NCBI RefSeq assembly: GCF_030286045.1
Contig: NZ_CP127390.1
Span: 2,435,482 to 2,499,481 of the forward strand
Direction: 5' to 3'
Length of the DNA: 64,000 bases
Source: Propionimicrobium sp. PCR01-08-3
GTDB taxonomy: Bacteria; Actinomycetota; Actinomycetes; Propionibacteriales; Propionibacteriaceae
Part shown: in pieces, positions 26,993 through 34,122 of the stretch
How positions within the stretch are numbered: position 1 is the stretch's first letter
Layout: every line of letters starts with the position of its first letter
Notes under the pieces: model-generated
Told to the model about the DNA's origin: nothing
Databases searched by the model: none
Seen by the model: the letters and a program-made list of their open reading frames with translations, nothing else
Program-made: the position numbers and the translations under genes

Positions 26993-27362
26993 GACTGGCT
27001 CCTTTCAAGTGATGAGACTCCGCTTCTGCGGGCCGTCCCAAGTATTGGTAAATGGATCGCAGACCGTTCAAACGGACAACACTTTGTGGACAAATCGGAG
27101 GCGCCGAGTCAGGAATCCAAGATTGACGGCCGCCGGACGGCGCGTCATAGCTACGTCGCCGCCCCGTTAAGATCCGATTCGTGGCCACGCAGACTGCAGC
27201 TGCAGCAGGACTTCGGCCACCGTGGACATAGATCCTGCTGCTTTGCAGAATCGCGAGGCCGGCGCCGCTCTCAATAGGGACGTCCAGCACGTGTGGAACC
27301 CGCAAGCCGTCACCGAACTCGGCACCGAAGAAGATCAGCGTCCAGCACGCGAGGGACCCGCA
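26993..27362. other. 370-base region holding the pilin promoter, otherwise without genes
   Basis: The right part of this stretch, next to the RelE gene, contains no recognisable protein; short open frames in it have no domains. The part near the pilin gene holds the 5' leader (ribosome site AAAGGAG) and the promoter module at 27041-27100. The string CGTCCAGCACG occurs twice (near 27281 and 27343). The stretch may be partly debris from the insertion of the toxin-antitoxin pair. Confidence 0.5.
27041..27100 (-). promoter_or_regulatory. Tad-locus promoter module A with DnaA-box-like site
   Basis: On the minus strand, CTCCGA, then TTGTCCACA (27085-27093, the DnaA-box type common in actinobacteria), then TTTGAACG (27065-27072), then CCAATACT (27041-27048). 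Spacings are identical to module B at 32130-32189; 39 of 60 positions agree. TTGAAC and AATACT make a plausible -35/-10 pair 19 bases apart. The expected transcript starts near 27034 and carries a leader of about 42 bases with AAAGGAG before the pilin ATG. Confidence 0.65.
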
Positions 27363-27635
27363 CTACCGCTTGTAAGCATCCCTGCGATGGACGACGGCGA
27401 CCACCTGAACCACGACACGCTCATCAATGATCAGGTAGAGCACTCGATACTCGCCGCGCCGTGCTGAGTACAGCGGGGCCAGCGGCTCGCGCAGGGGTTT
27501 GCCGACTCGATATGGATTCTCCCGGAGCGGTCCACTGATGAACTCGAATGCCGCAGCCGCCACCTTTTCCGGAAGTTCCTTGGTGAGCGCACGCCGAGCG
27601 GACCTGGTGAACTCGACGTCATACCTTTGACTCAC
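27363..27635 (-). CDS. RelE-family mRNA interferase toxin
   Basis: A 90-residue basic protein, MSQRYDVEFTRSARRALTKELPEKV..., with the RelE/ParE core: helix pair, then PLREPLAPLYSARRGEYRVLYLIID and the C-terminal VVHRRDAYKR. The Arg and Tyr residues in RRGEYRVLY and HRRDAY are those expected for RelE-type ribosome-dependent mRNA cleavage in the mycobacterial RelE/RelG group. It overlaps its antitoxin by four bases. The pair separates the tadC-like gene from the pilin genes. Confidence 0.93.
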   Translation of the reverse strand: MSQRYDVEFTRSARRALTKELPEKVAAAAFEFISGPLRENPYRVGKPLREPLAPLYSARRGEYRVLYLIIDERVVVQVVAVVHRRDAYKR

Positions 27636-27913
27636 GACTGCCTGCCGCGAGAAATCATCGCCGCATGAACCTCATCAAGACTCTCAAGCCGCCCTGCGTC
27701 GACATCCGCAAGCCCTTCATGTACTGCATCGACCTCATCGGGGCGACTCAGAATATCGACTGTTTCCAGGAGAGAGTCGTAGTCATCCATGCTCAACAGC
27801 ATCGCGGCGCTCTCTCCATTGCGCGTGATCTCGAACCTTTCATGAGTAGTCATTGCGGACTCCACGATCTTCGAGAGATTTGCGCGAGCAGCGGCCAAAG
27901 AAATGGTAACCAT
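27632..27913 (-). CDS. Phd/YefM-family antitoxin
   Basis: A 93-residue protein starting MVTISLAAARANLSKIVESAMTTHERFEITRNGESAAMLLSMDDYDSL, the classic Phd/YefM DNA-binding fold, with an acidic C-terminal helix (LSRPDEVDAVHEGLADVDAG) that binds the toxin. It is translated from the ATG at 27913, which sits seven bases after a TATAAT box, so the transcript is probably leaderless. It normally represses its own promoter. Confidence 0.93.
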   Translation of the reverse strand: MVTISLAAARANLSKIVESAMTTHERFEITRNGESAAMLLSMDDYDSLLETVDILSRPDEVDAVHEGLADVDAGRLESLDEVHAAMISRGRQS

Positions 27914-27920
27914 GTACAGA

Positions 27921-27926
27921 ATTATA
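27921..27926 (-). promoter_or_regulatory. -10 box for a leaderless relE-antitoxin transcript
   Basis: A perfect TATAAT on the minus strand is followed by seven bases and then the ATG of the antitoxin (27911-27913). The expected start of transcription coincides with the A of ATG and there is no ribosome site. No good -35 is visible. Confidence 0.55.
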
Positions 27927-28147
27927 GCGCATCCTTATTGTCCTTCCTGGCAGCGCGACATCAGACCGGCCTGAGCGCCCGCCGAGGAACCGGTCACAAT
28001 TTGGCACAGCGTCTCCGGACTCTCCATCCACCGGCCACAGCCTTGCGTGGGCCGCGTCCATCGCCATGAACTCGGCGGGTCCGCGCAGCTGGCCTACGAC
28101 GCGGTGCCCGATACAACCCAGACCTCGACGATCGTCCACCTCACGCA

Positions 28148-28933
28148 TCATCCGAGCAGGGCAAACGATCCGATGGTTCCGGCGATGATCGGGACGACAC
28201 CCACCAGGATGAAAGCAGGCAGGAAGCAGCACGACAGCGGTAACACGGAGCGCACGCCGACGGTGTGAGCGGCCATCTCTCGACGCGCTCTGGCGGTTGC
28301 CCTCGCCTCTTGGGCATGGACGGCGAGCGTCTCGGCCACGCCCGCACCCGACGAGGCGCAGCGGGCCAAATCACGCGCGACTTGGCCCCAGACCGGATGC
28401 TCCCGCAGTTCGAGCCAGGCCTGCGAGTCCGATCGTCCGAGATCGAGATGGCCGAGTACACCCCGCAGGAGTTCGGCGCTCGGTTCGGGGACCAAGGCGG
28501 CAAGATGGCGGACCGTAGCACGCAATGGCAGGCCCGCATCCAAAGCGGCGGCAAACAACTCCAGACAGGCCGGCAGCTGCGTAGCCTGTACCTGAATCTT
28601 GCGGCGTTCCTCTGCCCCTTCGAGCCATCTCAGTAACGCAATCGCAGCCGGCACAACGGCGCAACCCGCCACGACGGCACCAACGCTCTGCCCCATCAAC
28701 AGCCAGCAAAGAGCTCCAGCGAGCATCCCGAACCGCCACTGCAGTGAGGACACCTGACGCATTACTCCGAAGACGGCCGACCAACGATCCGCATTCCGAT
28801 CAATTCGACTTGCGGGCCAAACATCTCCGGCGCCCGGCGGACGCACGTGGCGCAGCGCCGCTCGGTTGGGACCGGGCACAAGCCAAGTCACCGCCAGCCC
28901 ACAGGCGACGACAGCAACGACGAGAGAAATCAT
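28148..28933 (-). CDS. TadC-like type II secretion F-domain protein (Rv3657c-type)
   Basis: A 261-residue membrane protein. It starts MISLVVAVVACGLAVTWLVPGP, has two central hydrophobic segments, a cytoplasmic T2SF domain (QLPACLELFAAALDAGLPLRATVRHLAALVPEP...) and C-terminal segments SVLPLSCCFLPAFILVGVVPIIAG. Together with the TadB-like protein it forms the inner-membrane platform of the pilus. ATG at 28933 overlaps the stop of tadB (ATGA), with GGCGGAGGC upstream. The 234 bases after its stop contain no gene, only the toxin-antitoxin promoter. Confidence 0.9.
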   Translation of the reverse strand: MISLVVAVVACGLAVTWLVPGPNRAALRHVRPPGAGDVWPASRIDRNADRWSAVFGVMRQVSSLQWRFGMLAGALCWLLMGQSVGAVVAGCAVVPAAIALLRWLEGAEERRKIQVQATQLPACLELFAAALDAGLPLRATVRHLAALVPEPSAELLRGVLGHLDLGRSDSQAWLELREHPVWGQVARDLARCASSGAGVAETLAVHAQEARATARARREMAAHTVGVRSVLPLSCCFLPAFILVGVVPIIAGTIGSFALLG

Positions 28934-29742
28934 GACGCCTCCGCCTTTGACCCAGGCAATTTGCCCAGCTGGGTCGTCCACACCAATCCTGCACACACCA
29001 AACAGATGGCCGCCCCAAGGCAGATGCGCCCGATAAGCCCGCCCAGCAGAAACGTGAGCGGGTCGCCGCCGGTGGTGAATCCCAAGCCGATGCCGAGTAC
29101 CGGCAAGAACGCGAGCATACGTCCGGTCGCTCTCGGTGAAGCCAGCTCGGACGCCACCAGACGCTCGGCGGCAGCTTCCGCTCGGAGTCCATCGGCAACC
29201 CGGGTCGCGGCATCGGCTGTCGGGGCGCCGGTCACCTGGCATAACTGCCACGACCTGGCCAATGCCGCCAGCCCTTGGCATCCCGGCTGCTCGGCCGCTG
29301 TACGCAGGGCGGCCGGCACGTCTCCGCCGATCGCCTGGGTCGCGGCCACCGGCTGTAACAGCGGCGCATCCGCGGCAACCGTGCTGAGCGCCGCGGCCGA
29401 AATGTCGCCGACTCGCAGCTGAGTCGCCACGGCCAGACAGATCTGGACGACCTCCTCGCTGTTGTGGTGCCGAGTTCTCTCGGCACGCCCGTTCGCGATC
29501 AGCCAGTAGGCAGTGCAGCCGACGACCGAGCCGGGGATCAGCCAGACCAACAGCGATGGCATCAGAACTGCCGATATCGTCACCGTTATCCCGGCCGCGA
29601 CAACGATCAACCAGCGGTTTGAGCGATGAGATTGCCGATTCTTCTGGCCGCCTTTCAGGAGTTCGGTTAACCGCCGGCCTGAGCGCGTCGGCCAGCAGCA
29701 GATCAGACAGCAGGACAGTGCGATACAGGCGAGGGCAATCAT
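28930..29742 (-). CDS. TadB-like type II secretion F-domain protein (Rv3658c-type)
   Basis: A 270-residue membrane protein with an N-terminal hydrophobic segment preceded by only a few residues (MIALACIALSCCLICCW), two central ones (IVVAAGITVTISAVLMPSLL), a T2SF domain and two C-terminal segments (MLAFLPVLGIGLGFTTGG, LGGLIGRICLGAAICLVCAG). It is the partner of the TadC-like platform protein. Its start overlaps tadA by four bases. The low content of charged residues in the first 20 positions is unusual but the frame is clear. Confidence 0.9.
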   Translation of the reverse strand: MIALACIALSCCLICCWPTRSGRRLTELLKGGQKNRQSHRSNRWLIVVAAGITVTISAVLMPSLLVWLIPGSVVGCTAYWLIANGRAERTRHHNSEEVVQICLAVATQLRVGDISAAALSTVAADAPLLQPVAATQAIGGDVPAALRTAAEQPGCQGLAALARSWQLCQVTGAPTADAATRVADGLRAEAAAERLVASELASPRATGRMLAFLPVLGIGLGFTTGGDPLTFLLGGLIGRICLGAAICLVCAGLVWTTQLGKLPGSKAEAS

Positions 29743-31073
29743 GCGGCGGCCTGTCTACGCGGAGCTGCAGCGAAGCCATCGGGTGCCAGAGAATGACCTC
29801 CCACCGAAGCCTGGCTACGCGGTGTATAGACCTCGGCCCGGGTGAGGTGTGCGTCGATTGTCGCCTGGCTATGCGGTAGATCGATCGCAGCCCGGGCAAT
29901 CGGTGCATTGACCACACCCTGGGTGATCGTGAGTCCGAGCAGTTCCGCGAGCGCCTGCCAACCCGGCCCACGTCGAACGTCAGTGCCGTCCCGGCTCGCC
30001 AGCGCGACCTCGATCGACACCTGGCCGTTCTCGGCGCGTATGACATTCCCGATCTGGGTCACGGTTCTTCTGCCATCGGGCAACCGGCTCACCTGCACGA
30101 TCGCCCGCAGCGCGGACGCGACCTGCGCGTGGCAGGCGTCCCTGTTCAATCCGCCGAGGGCGGCCAAGGCCTCCAATCGGGCCGGAACATCAGCGACCGA
30201 GTTGGCGTGCACCGTTCCGCAACCGCCCTCATGCCCGGTATTCAGCGCGGTCAGGAGGTCGCACAGTTCCGCACCGCGCACCTCGCCGAGCACCAATCTG
30301 TCGGGGCGCATCCGCAAGGCCTGTCTGACCAGGTCGGTCAGGGTGATTGCGCCGGCGCCTTCGGAGTTGGCTTGTCGGGACTCCATCCGGATGCAGTGCG
30401 GATGATCGGGGGCGAGCTCTCGTGAGTCCTCCACGATCACCAGCCGTTGGTCATGTGGCATCAGTCCGAGTAGTCCGGCAAGCAACGTGGTCTTTCCCGA
30501 CCCCGTGCCGCCGGAGATCAGGAATGCTGTCTTCGATGCGACGAGCGCGCGCAGCACCTGGGCCATTTCTTCGCAAATCGAGCCGTTGGTGACCCAGTCG
30601 TCCAATGAGAAGGAGCGGCGCGCAGGTATCCGCAGCGATAAGCACGTTCCGGGGTCGGTGATGGTGCCGAGCACGGCATGCAGGCGGGTACCGTCGGCGA
30701 GCCGGGCGTCGGCGAATGGGCAGGCGTCATCCAATCGGCGTCCCACGCTGGCCGCAAGCCTCGTGGCCAGCTGCCGCACTTCGGCGTCCGAATCGAAGCA
30801 GATGTCGGATGGCTCGAGCCCGTGCCCACGATCGATGAAGACCTGATCCGGGCCGTTCACCAAGATGTCGGTGAGGCCCTCAAGGCAGAGCAGCGGTTCG
30901 AGGCGTCCGGCACCGATACTGCCCTGCCGCAAAGCCCCCACGGTATAGAGAACCATCGCATCGCTGACGACCAGGCCGAGCGCACGCAATGCGTCGGCCA
31001 CGTCTTGCGGCGTCCATCGCCTGCCCAATCCGGCGAGTCGGACGCGCACCATCTCGAGATCGTGATCATCCAT
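29739..31073 (-). CDS. TadA/CpaF-type pilus secretion ATPase (Rv3659c-type)
   Basis: A 444-residue hexameric ATPase that powers pilus assembly. It has an N-terminal domain (GLTDILVNGPDQVFIDRGHGLE), Walker A ISGGTGSGKTTLLAGLL, an Asp box VIVEDSRELAPDHPH, Walker B-like DRLVLGEVRGAE, and a His box HEGGCGTVHANSV. The last about 50 residues are not part of the ATPase core: they hold three imperfect repeats beginning PHSQATID, PRSQASVG and PRRQAAA. GTG or ATG start at 31073, six bases after the ssd-like gene. Confidence 0.95.
   Translation of the reverse strand: MDDHDLEMVRVRLAGLGRRWTPQDVADALRALGLVVSDAMVLYTVGALRQGSIGAGRLEPLLCLEGLTDILVNGPDQVFIDRGHGLEPSDICFDSDAEVRQLATRLAASVGRRLDDACPFADARLADGTRLHAVLGTITDPGTCLSLRIPARRSFSLDDWVTNGSICEEMAQVLRALVASKTAFLISGGTGSGKTTLLAGLLGLMPHDQRLVIVEDSRELAPDHPHCIRMESRQANSEGAGAITLTDLVRQALRMRPDRLVLGEVRGAELCDLLTALNTGHEGGCGTVHANSVADVPARLEALAALGGLNRDACHAQVASALRAIVQVSRLPDGRRTVTQIGNVIRAENGQVSIEVALASRDGTDVRRGPGWQALAELLGLTITQGVVNAPIARAAIDLPHSQATIDAHLTRAEVYTPRSQASVGGHSLAPDGFAAAPRRQAAA
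29749..29877 (-). repeat. Three imperfect repeats at the 3' end of the tadA-like gene
   Basis: On the plus strand GCCTGTCTACGCGG (29749), GCCTGGCTACGCGG (29809) and GCCTGGCTATGCGG (29863) are near-identical, 60 and 54 bases apart. In the protein they give PRRQ, PRSQ and PHSQ at 20- and 18-residue spacing. Such in-frame repeats point to tail expansion by slippage. Confidence 0.7.
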
Positions 31074-31079
31074 CCCAGG

Positions 31080-32123
31080 TCATCCTTCATCTCGCATCAG
31101 CTCGACCAGGATGGCGTCACAAGCCCGGGAATACTTGCCTCGTTTCATGCCTGGTGGAGTCCCTGCCTCTTGTAAACCGGGCAGCGATGAATCGTGTGGG
31201 AGCGTTCCGATCACCGGCAATCCCAGGGTTTCGCAGACTGTCTCGACATCGAGGTGCCATCCGGGGCCCTTGCGCAAAACGATCAGGGCGTCACCGAGAC
31301 CCCACGCCGCGATACGGCTCCTGGCAGCCATCACGGCCTTGACCTCAGCCGCCACCACCAGGACGGTGACCGCGCGTGAGCGTGCCGGATCGTCGGGATG
31401 CGAACCGGCATCGAGTATCACAACGTCGTGGGTTCGCGTCAACGAGGCGATCACAGCATTGATCGACTCGATGCCGGGCAGTCCGGTCGCACCGCGGACG
31501 GTCGGATCGAGTCGGGGACGCCCCGTCGAGATCAGATCGACTCCACTGACATTGGGCAACTGGCCGCTCAGATCGCTGATATGCCCGGATGCAGAACTCA
31601 GATCCGGCCAGCGCCAGCCAGGCATCTGCTCGGCGCCGAACAGCAGATCGATGCCGCCACCGGTCGAATCGAGTTCGGCCAATGCGACTCTGAACTCGTG
31701 TTTGGCTGCACGTTGCGCAAGGCCCGCCGCCAAGGTTGTGGCTCCCACGCCACCGCTGCCGCCGACGATCCGGACGATAACCGGGGCTTCCTCGCTTGCT
31801 TCACCACCTTCGGCGAGCAGCGAACTCACGAATCCGGTTTGGGCCGGAAGCACCATCACCGAGGCATCCAATGGAACCGACCAGGTGGTCAAAGCCGTCG
31901 CGTCCTGGCCGCATAGATGCACGTTGCGGCGCGCCGGCAGGCCGAGACCCGCCACCGAGGGGGCCTGATCGGAGCCGATCAGCACGACCGATGCGCGGAG
32001 CCAATTACGGCGCACCGTCTCGGTATCACGCGCCACCTCCGGGGTGGCCTGCACGGCTGCCGCCGCGGCCATAATGGTCTCGACAATGGCAGAATCTCGG
32101 GAAACGATCAAAGGTGCCGACAT
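31080..32123 (-). CDS. CpaE/Ssd-like septum-site-determining protein (Rv3660c-type)
   Basis: A 347-residue MinD/ParA-like protein starting MSAPLIVSRDSAIVETIMAAA. The N-terminal 110 residues resemble a receiver-like domain without the phosphoacceptor pattern. The ATPase-like half begins VIVRIVGGSGGVGATTLAAGLAQ, a deviant P-loop with no lysine before T-T, as in the mycobacterial Ssd group, followed by VALAELDSTGGGIDLLFG. It probably localises the pilus machinery; mycobacterial Ssd affects septation. The ATG at 32123 lies exactly six bases after the AATACT box, so the mRNA is probably leaderless. A TTG two codons upstream is less likely. Confidence 0.9.
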   Translation of the reverse strand: MSAPLIVSRDSAIVETIMAAAAAVQATPEVARDTETVRRNWLRASVVLIGSDQAPSVAGLGLPARRNVHLCGQDATALTTWSVPLDASVMVLPAQTGFVSSLLAEGGEASEEAPVIVRIVGGSGGVGATTLAAGLAQRAAKHEFRVALAELDSTGGGIDLLFGAEQMPGWRWPDLSSASGHISDLSGQLPNVSGVDLISTGRPRLDPTVRGATGLPGIESINAVIASLTRTHDVVILDAGSHPDDPARSRAVTVLVVAAEVKAVMAARSRIAAWGLGDALIVLRKGPGWHLDVETVCETLGLPVIGTLPHDSSLPGLQEAGTPPGMKRGKYSRACDAILVELMRDEG

Positions 32124-32129
32124 GCCCAA

Positions 32130-32189
32130 AGTATTGGCAAGTCGGACCCCGATCGTTCAAAATAGTTGGCCGCTGTGGATAACTCGGAG
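32130..32189 (-). promoter_or_regulatory. Tad-locus promoter module B with a perfect DnaA box
   Basis: On the minus strand, CTCCGA, then TTATCCACA (32174-32182, the canonical DnaA box), then TTTGAACG (32154-32161), then CCAATACT (32130-32137). Spacing equals that of module A at 27041-27100. With TTGAAC as -35 and AATACT as -10, transcription would begin at the ATG of the ssd-like gene, giving a leaderless mRNA. The divergent HAD gene starts 86 bases from the DnaA box. Confidence 0.7.
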
Positions 32190-32267
32190 AATTTCCGCGA
32201 CGACGGAAGCAGCGGACGGTCTTTGTAACCCAGGTTCACCTAAGCGAAAGGTCAGCGTACGAACACC

Positions 32268-33098
32268 ATGGCAATCCGGATGATCGCGACGGACCTCGAC
32301 GGAACACTTCTGTTGCCGGACAAAACCACTTCGCCGCGCACCCGGGACGCGATCCGGGCCGCTCAAGAGGCAGGGATCCTCGTGATCCCGGCAACCGGAC
32401 GATCGGTCATCGACATGCCTGCCATCCTTCCGCCCGAATTGGGCGAGTTGGCGGTTTGCTCCAACGGGGCGGTGGTCTACAACGCTAACGCCGACCAGGT
32501 ACTCCTGGAGCGTCCGATTTCAGCCGGGGTCTGCAAGACTCTCATCAAGGAGGTATCCAGGCTCGCTCCGGGCACGAAATTCGCCACCCTGATCGACCGC
32601 GGCTACGGAATACTGCCTGGCCCTGGTTACCTTTCCTTGATGCAACCGGGCAATCACGGACGCAATCCCGACGACCTCGACGAGATATCACTGGATGAAT
32701 TGTGGGCGCAGGACGCCGTGAAGATCATCGCCCGGCACGCAAGCATCGGCTTGGACGAGCTCTTCGAGATCTGTCAGCGGGCGTCACATGCGGGCGTCAA
32801 CCCCACGACATCTGGTGTGCCGTTCATCGAAATGTCGGCGGCCGGAGTCAGCAAGGCCAGCACGCTTGAGCTGCTGGCCACCCGTCATGGAATTGCCACA
32901 AGTGAAGTCGCCGCAATCGGCGACTCTGCGAACGATGTCGAGATGATCACCTGGGCGGGGCTCGGTGTGGCGGTCGCCAGCGGCACCCCGGATGCGTTGG
33001 CGGCAGCCGACCAGATCATCGCGGCCAATACCGAGGACGGAGTCGCAGCGTTCATTGAGCGCGTGCTTCATGCATCGGACGAACCGGTTCCTTCATAG
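32268..33098 (+). CDS. Cof-type HAD-superfamily (IIB) hydrolase
   Basis: A 276-residue cytoplasmic phosphatase. Motif I MIATDLDGTLLLPDK (nucleophile Asp), motif II with Thr in VIPATGRSV, motif III Lys (SKASTLELLA) and motif IV AIGDSANDVEMITWAG. The C2B cap lies between motifs II and III, as in the Cof family, which dephosphorylates sugar phosphates, FMN or pyridoxal phosphate. The specific substrate is unknown. It is divergent from the Tad-like locus. Confidence 0.93.
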   Translation: MAIRMIATDLDGTLLLPDKTTSPRTRDAIRAAQEAGILVIPATGRSVIDMPAILPPELGELAVCSNGAVVYNANADQVLLERPISAGVCKTLIKEVSRLAPGTKFATLIDRGYGILPGPGYLSLMQPGNHGRNPDDLDEISLDELWAQDAVKIIARHASIGLDELFEICQRASHAGVNPTTSGVPFIEMSAAGVSKASTLELLATRHGIATSEVAAIGDSANDVEMITWAGLGVAVASGTPDALAAADQIIAANTEDGVAAFIERVLHASDEPVPS

Positions 33099-33155
33099 AA
33101 CTCAGACTCTCGCCAGCAGTTCGAAGATCATCGGATCGGCTCTAAAGTGGTCTCC

Positions 33156-33932
33156 ATGTCAGCGGTCGGTCGTCTCTCATTGCCCCCCACAGCCTTGCAG
33201 TGGCTGGTGGGCGACGAGCCGGTGCGCATCGTCGCTCTCGGCTGCTCGCGGGGCATCGTCAACCGGCTGGTCAAGGAGGGGCACGGAGTTGTCGCAATCG
33301 ATCCCGACCTCCAGCGCTGCCGTCAGCTTCTTGCCGGCCGCCCCGCGAGCGAGGCCCTCATCGCGATGGTCGGACGCGCGGACGAGCTTCCCGTCCAGCC
33401 CTGCGTAGCACATGTAGTACTCCTCGGCGGCCCGTGGCGCTCGCAACCCGGTCGTCCCCGTATCAGTGCACATCAGGCTCACGGCCAGATCAGCCGTGCA
33501 CTCCAGGCCGGCGGCTGGGTCGCCGGCTGGCAAATCGTCCGGGACGACACAGTGCCGTGGGTGCGCCGATTGATCACTTTGATGCGCACCATCGATCCGG
33601 ACGCCATGTCAGGCAGCGGAGGCGGCGGCCACGAAGACCTCCTGACGAGCAAGTACTTTCCGCGAATCGAGCGCCGCGAGTTCAGGCTGTGGGCTCCGGT
33701 CGCCCGCCGCGATCTGGTCGAGATGGTTTCGAGCCAACGTCAGGTGAGCGGACTGGACGACGCCACCAAACGGCATCTGATCAGCGAAGTGAACCAGATT
33801 CTCGATAGCGCCGCTCGCATGTCGGAGCTGCGTCTGCCCTACCAGATGCAGTGTTGGCGGGCACATGTCGATCACCACGAACTCACCCAACCCATCTCTT
33901 TCGGCGACGGGTCTCTGGTCATCCCGATCTGA
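33156..33932 (+). CDS. Class I methyltransferase-like protein
   Basis: A 258-residue protein. The first 110 residues have a Rossmann-like pattern: VRIVALGCSRGIVNRLVKEGHGVVAIDPDLQRC, then MVGRADELPVQPCVAHVVLLGG and RALQAGGWVAGWQIV, as in methyltransferase domain 11 proteins, although the Gly-rich loop (GCSRG) is shorter than usual. The rest (YFPRIERREFRLWAPV) is specific to an actinobacterial family. The substrate is unknown. ATG at 33156 has only a weak ribosome site; a GTG nine bases upstream is possible. Confidence 0.65.
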   Translation: MSAVGRLSLPPTALQWLVGDEPVRIVALGCSRGIVNRLVKEGHGVVAIDPDLQRCRQLLAGRPASEALIAMVGRADELPVQPCVAHVVLLGGPWRSQPGRPRISAHQAHGQISRALQAGGWVAGWQIVRDDTVPWVRRLITLMRTIDPDAMSGSGGGGHEDLLTSKYFPRIERREFRLWAPVARRDLVEMVSSQRQVSGLDDATKRHLISEVNQILDSAARMSELRLPYQMQCWRAHVDHHELTQPISFGDGSLVIPI

Positions 33933-34033
33933 GGTTTCGCCCGCGCCCAATGCGAGCGAACGAGCCCTGGTGCTGCCGCGCAAGCGCCGGATCGCGGAGA
34001 ATCCGCTTCACCCATTCACCCGCGGTGCCATAC

Positions 34034-34121
34034 TGGGCGGTGGACACGGGGTGCCCCAATGGGCGCTGAGATCACACCCGTGGAACCTGCTCTAGTTCGT
34101 ACTAGCGAAGGGATTGTCCGC
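34034..34121 (+). promoter_or_regulatory. TPP (THI-box) riboswitch
   Basis: Conserved segments are present in order: CACGGGGTGCCC, GGGCGCTGAGATCACACCC, TGGAACCTG and CTAGTTCGTACTAGCGAAGGGA. The flanks GGCGG..GGAC and GTCCGCC can form the closing P1 helix. The 3' GAAGGGA segment is also the ribosome site for the following transporter gene, so TPP binding probably hides it and blocks translation. No terminator was seen after it. Confidence 0.93.
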
Positions 34122-34122
34122 C

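Noticed and set aside
28148-30046. A 632-codon open frame across tadB and tadA.
   Set aside because: Its first 370 codons overlap real genes in another frame and have no family features; the true TadC-like gene starts at 28933 with a ribosome site and an ATGA overlap.
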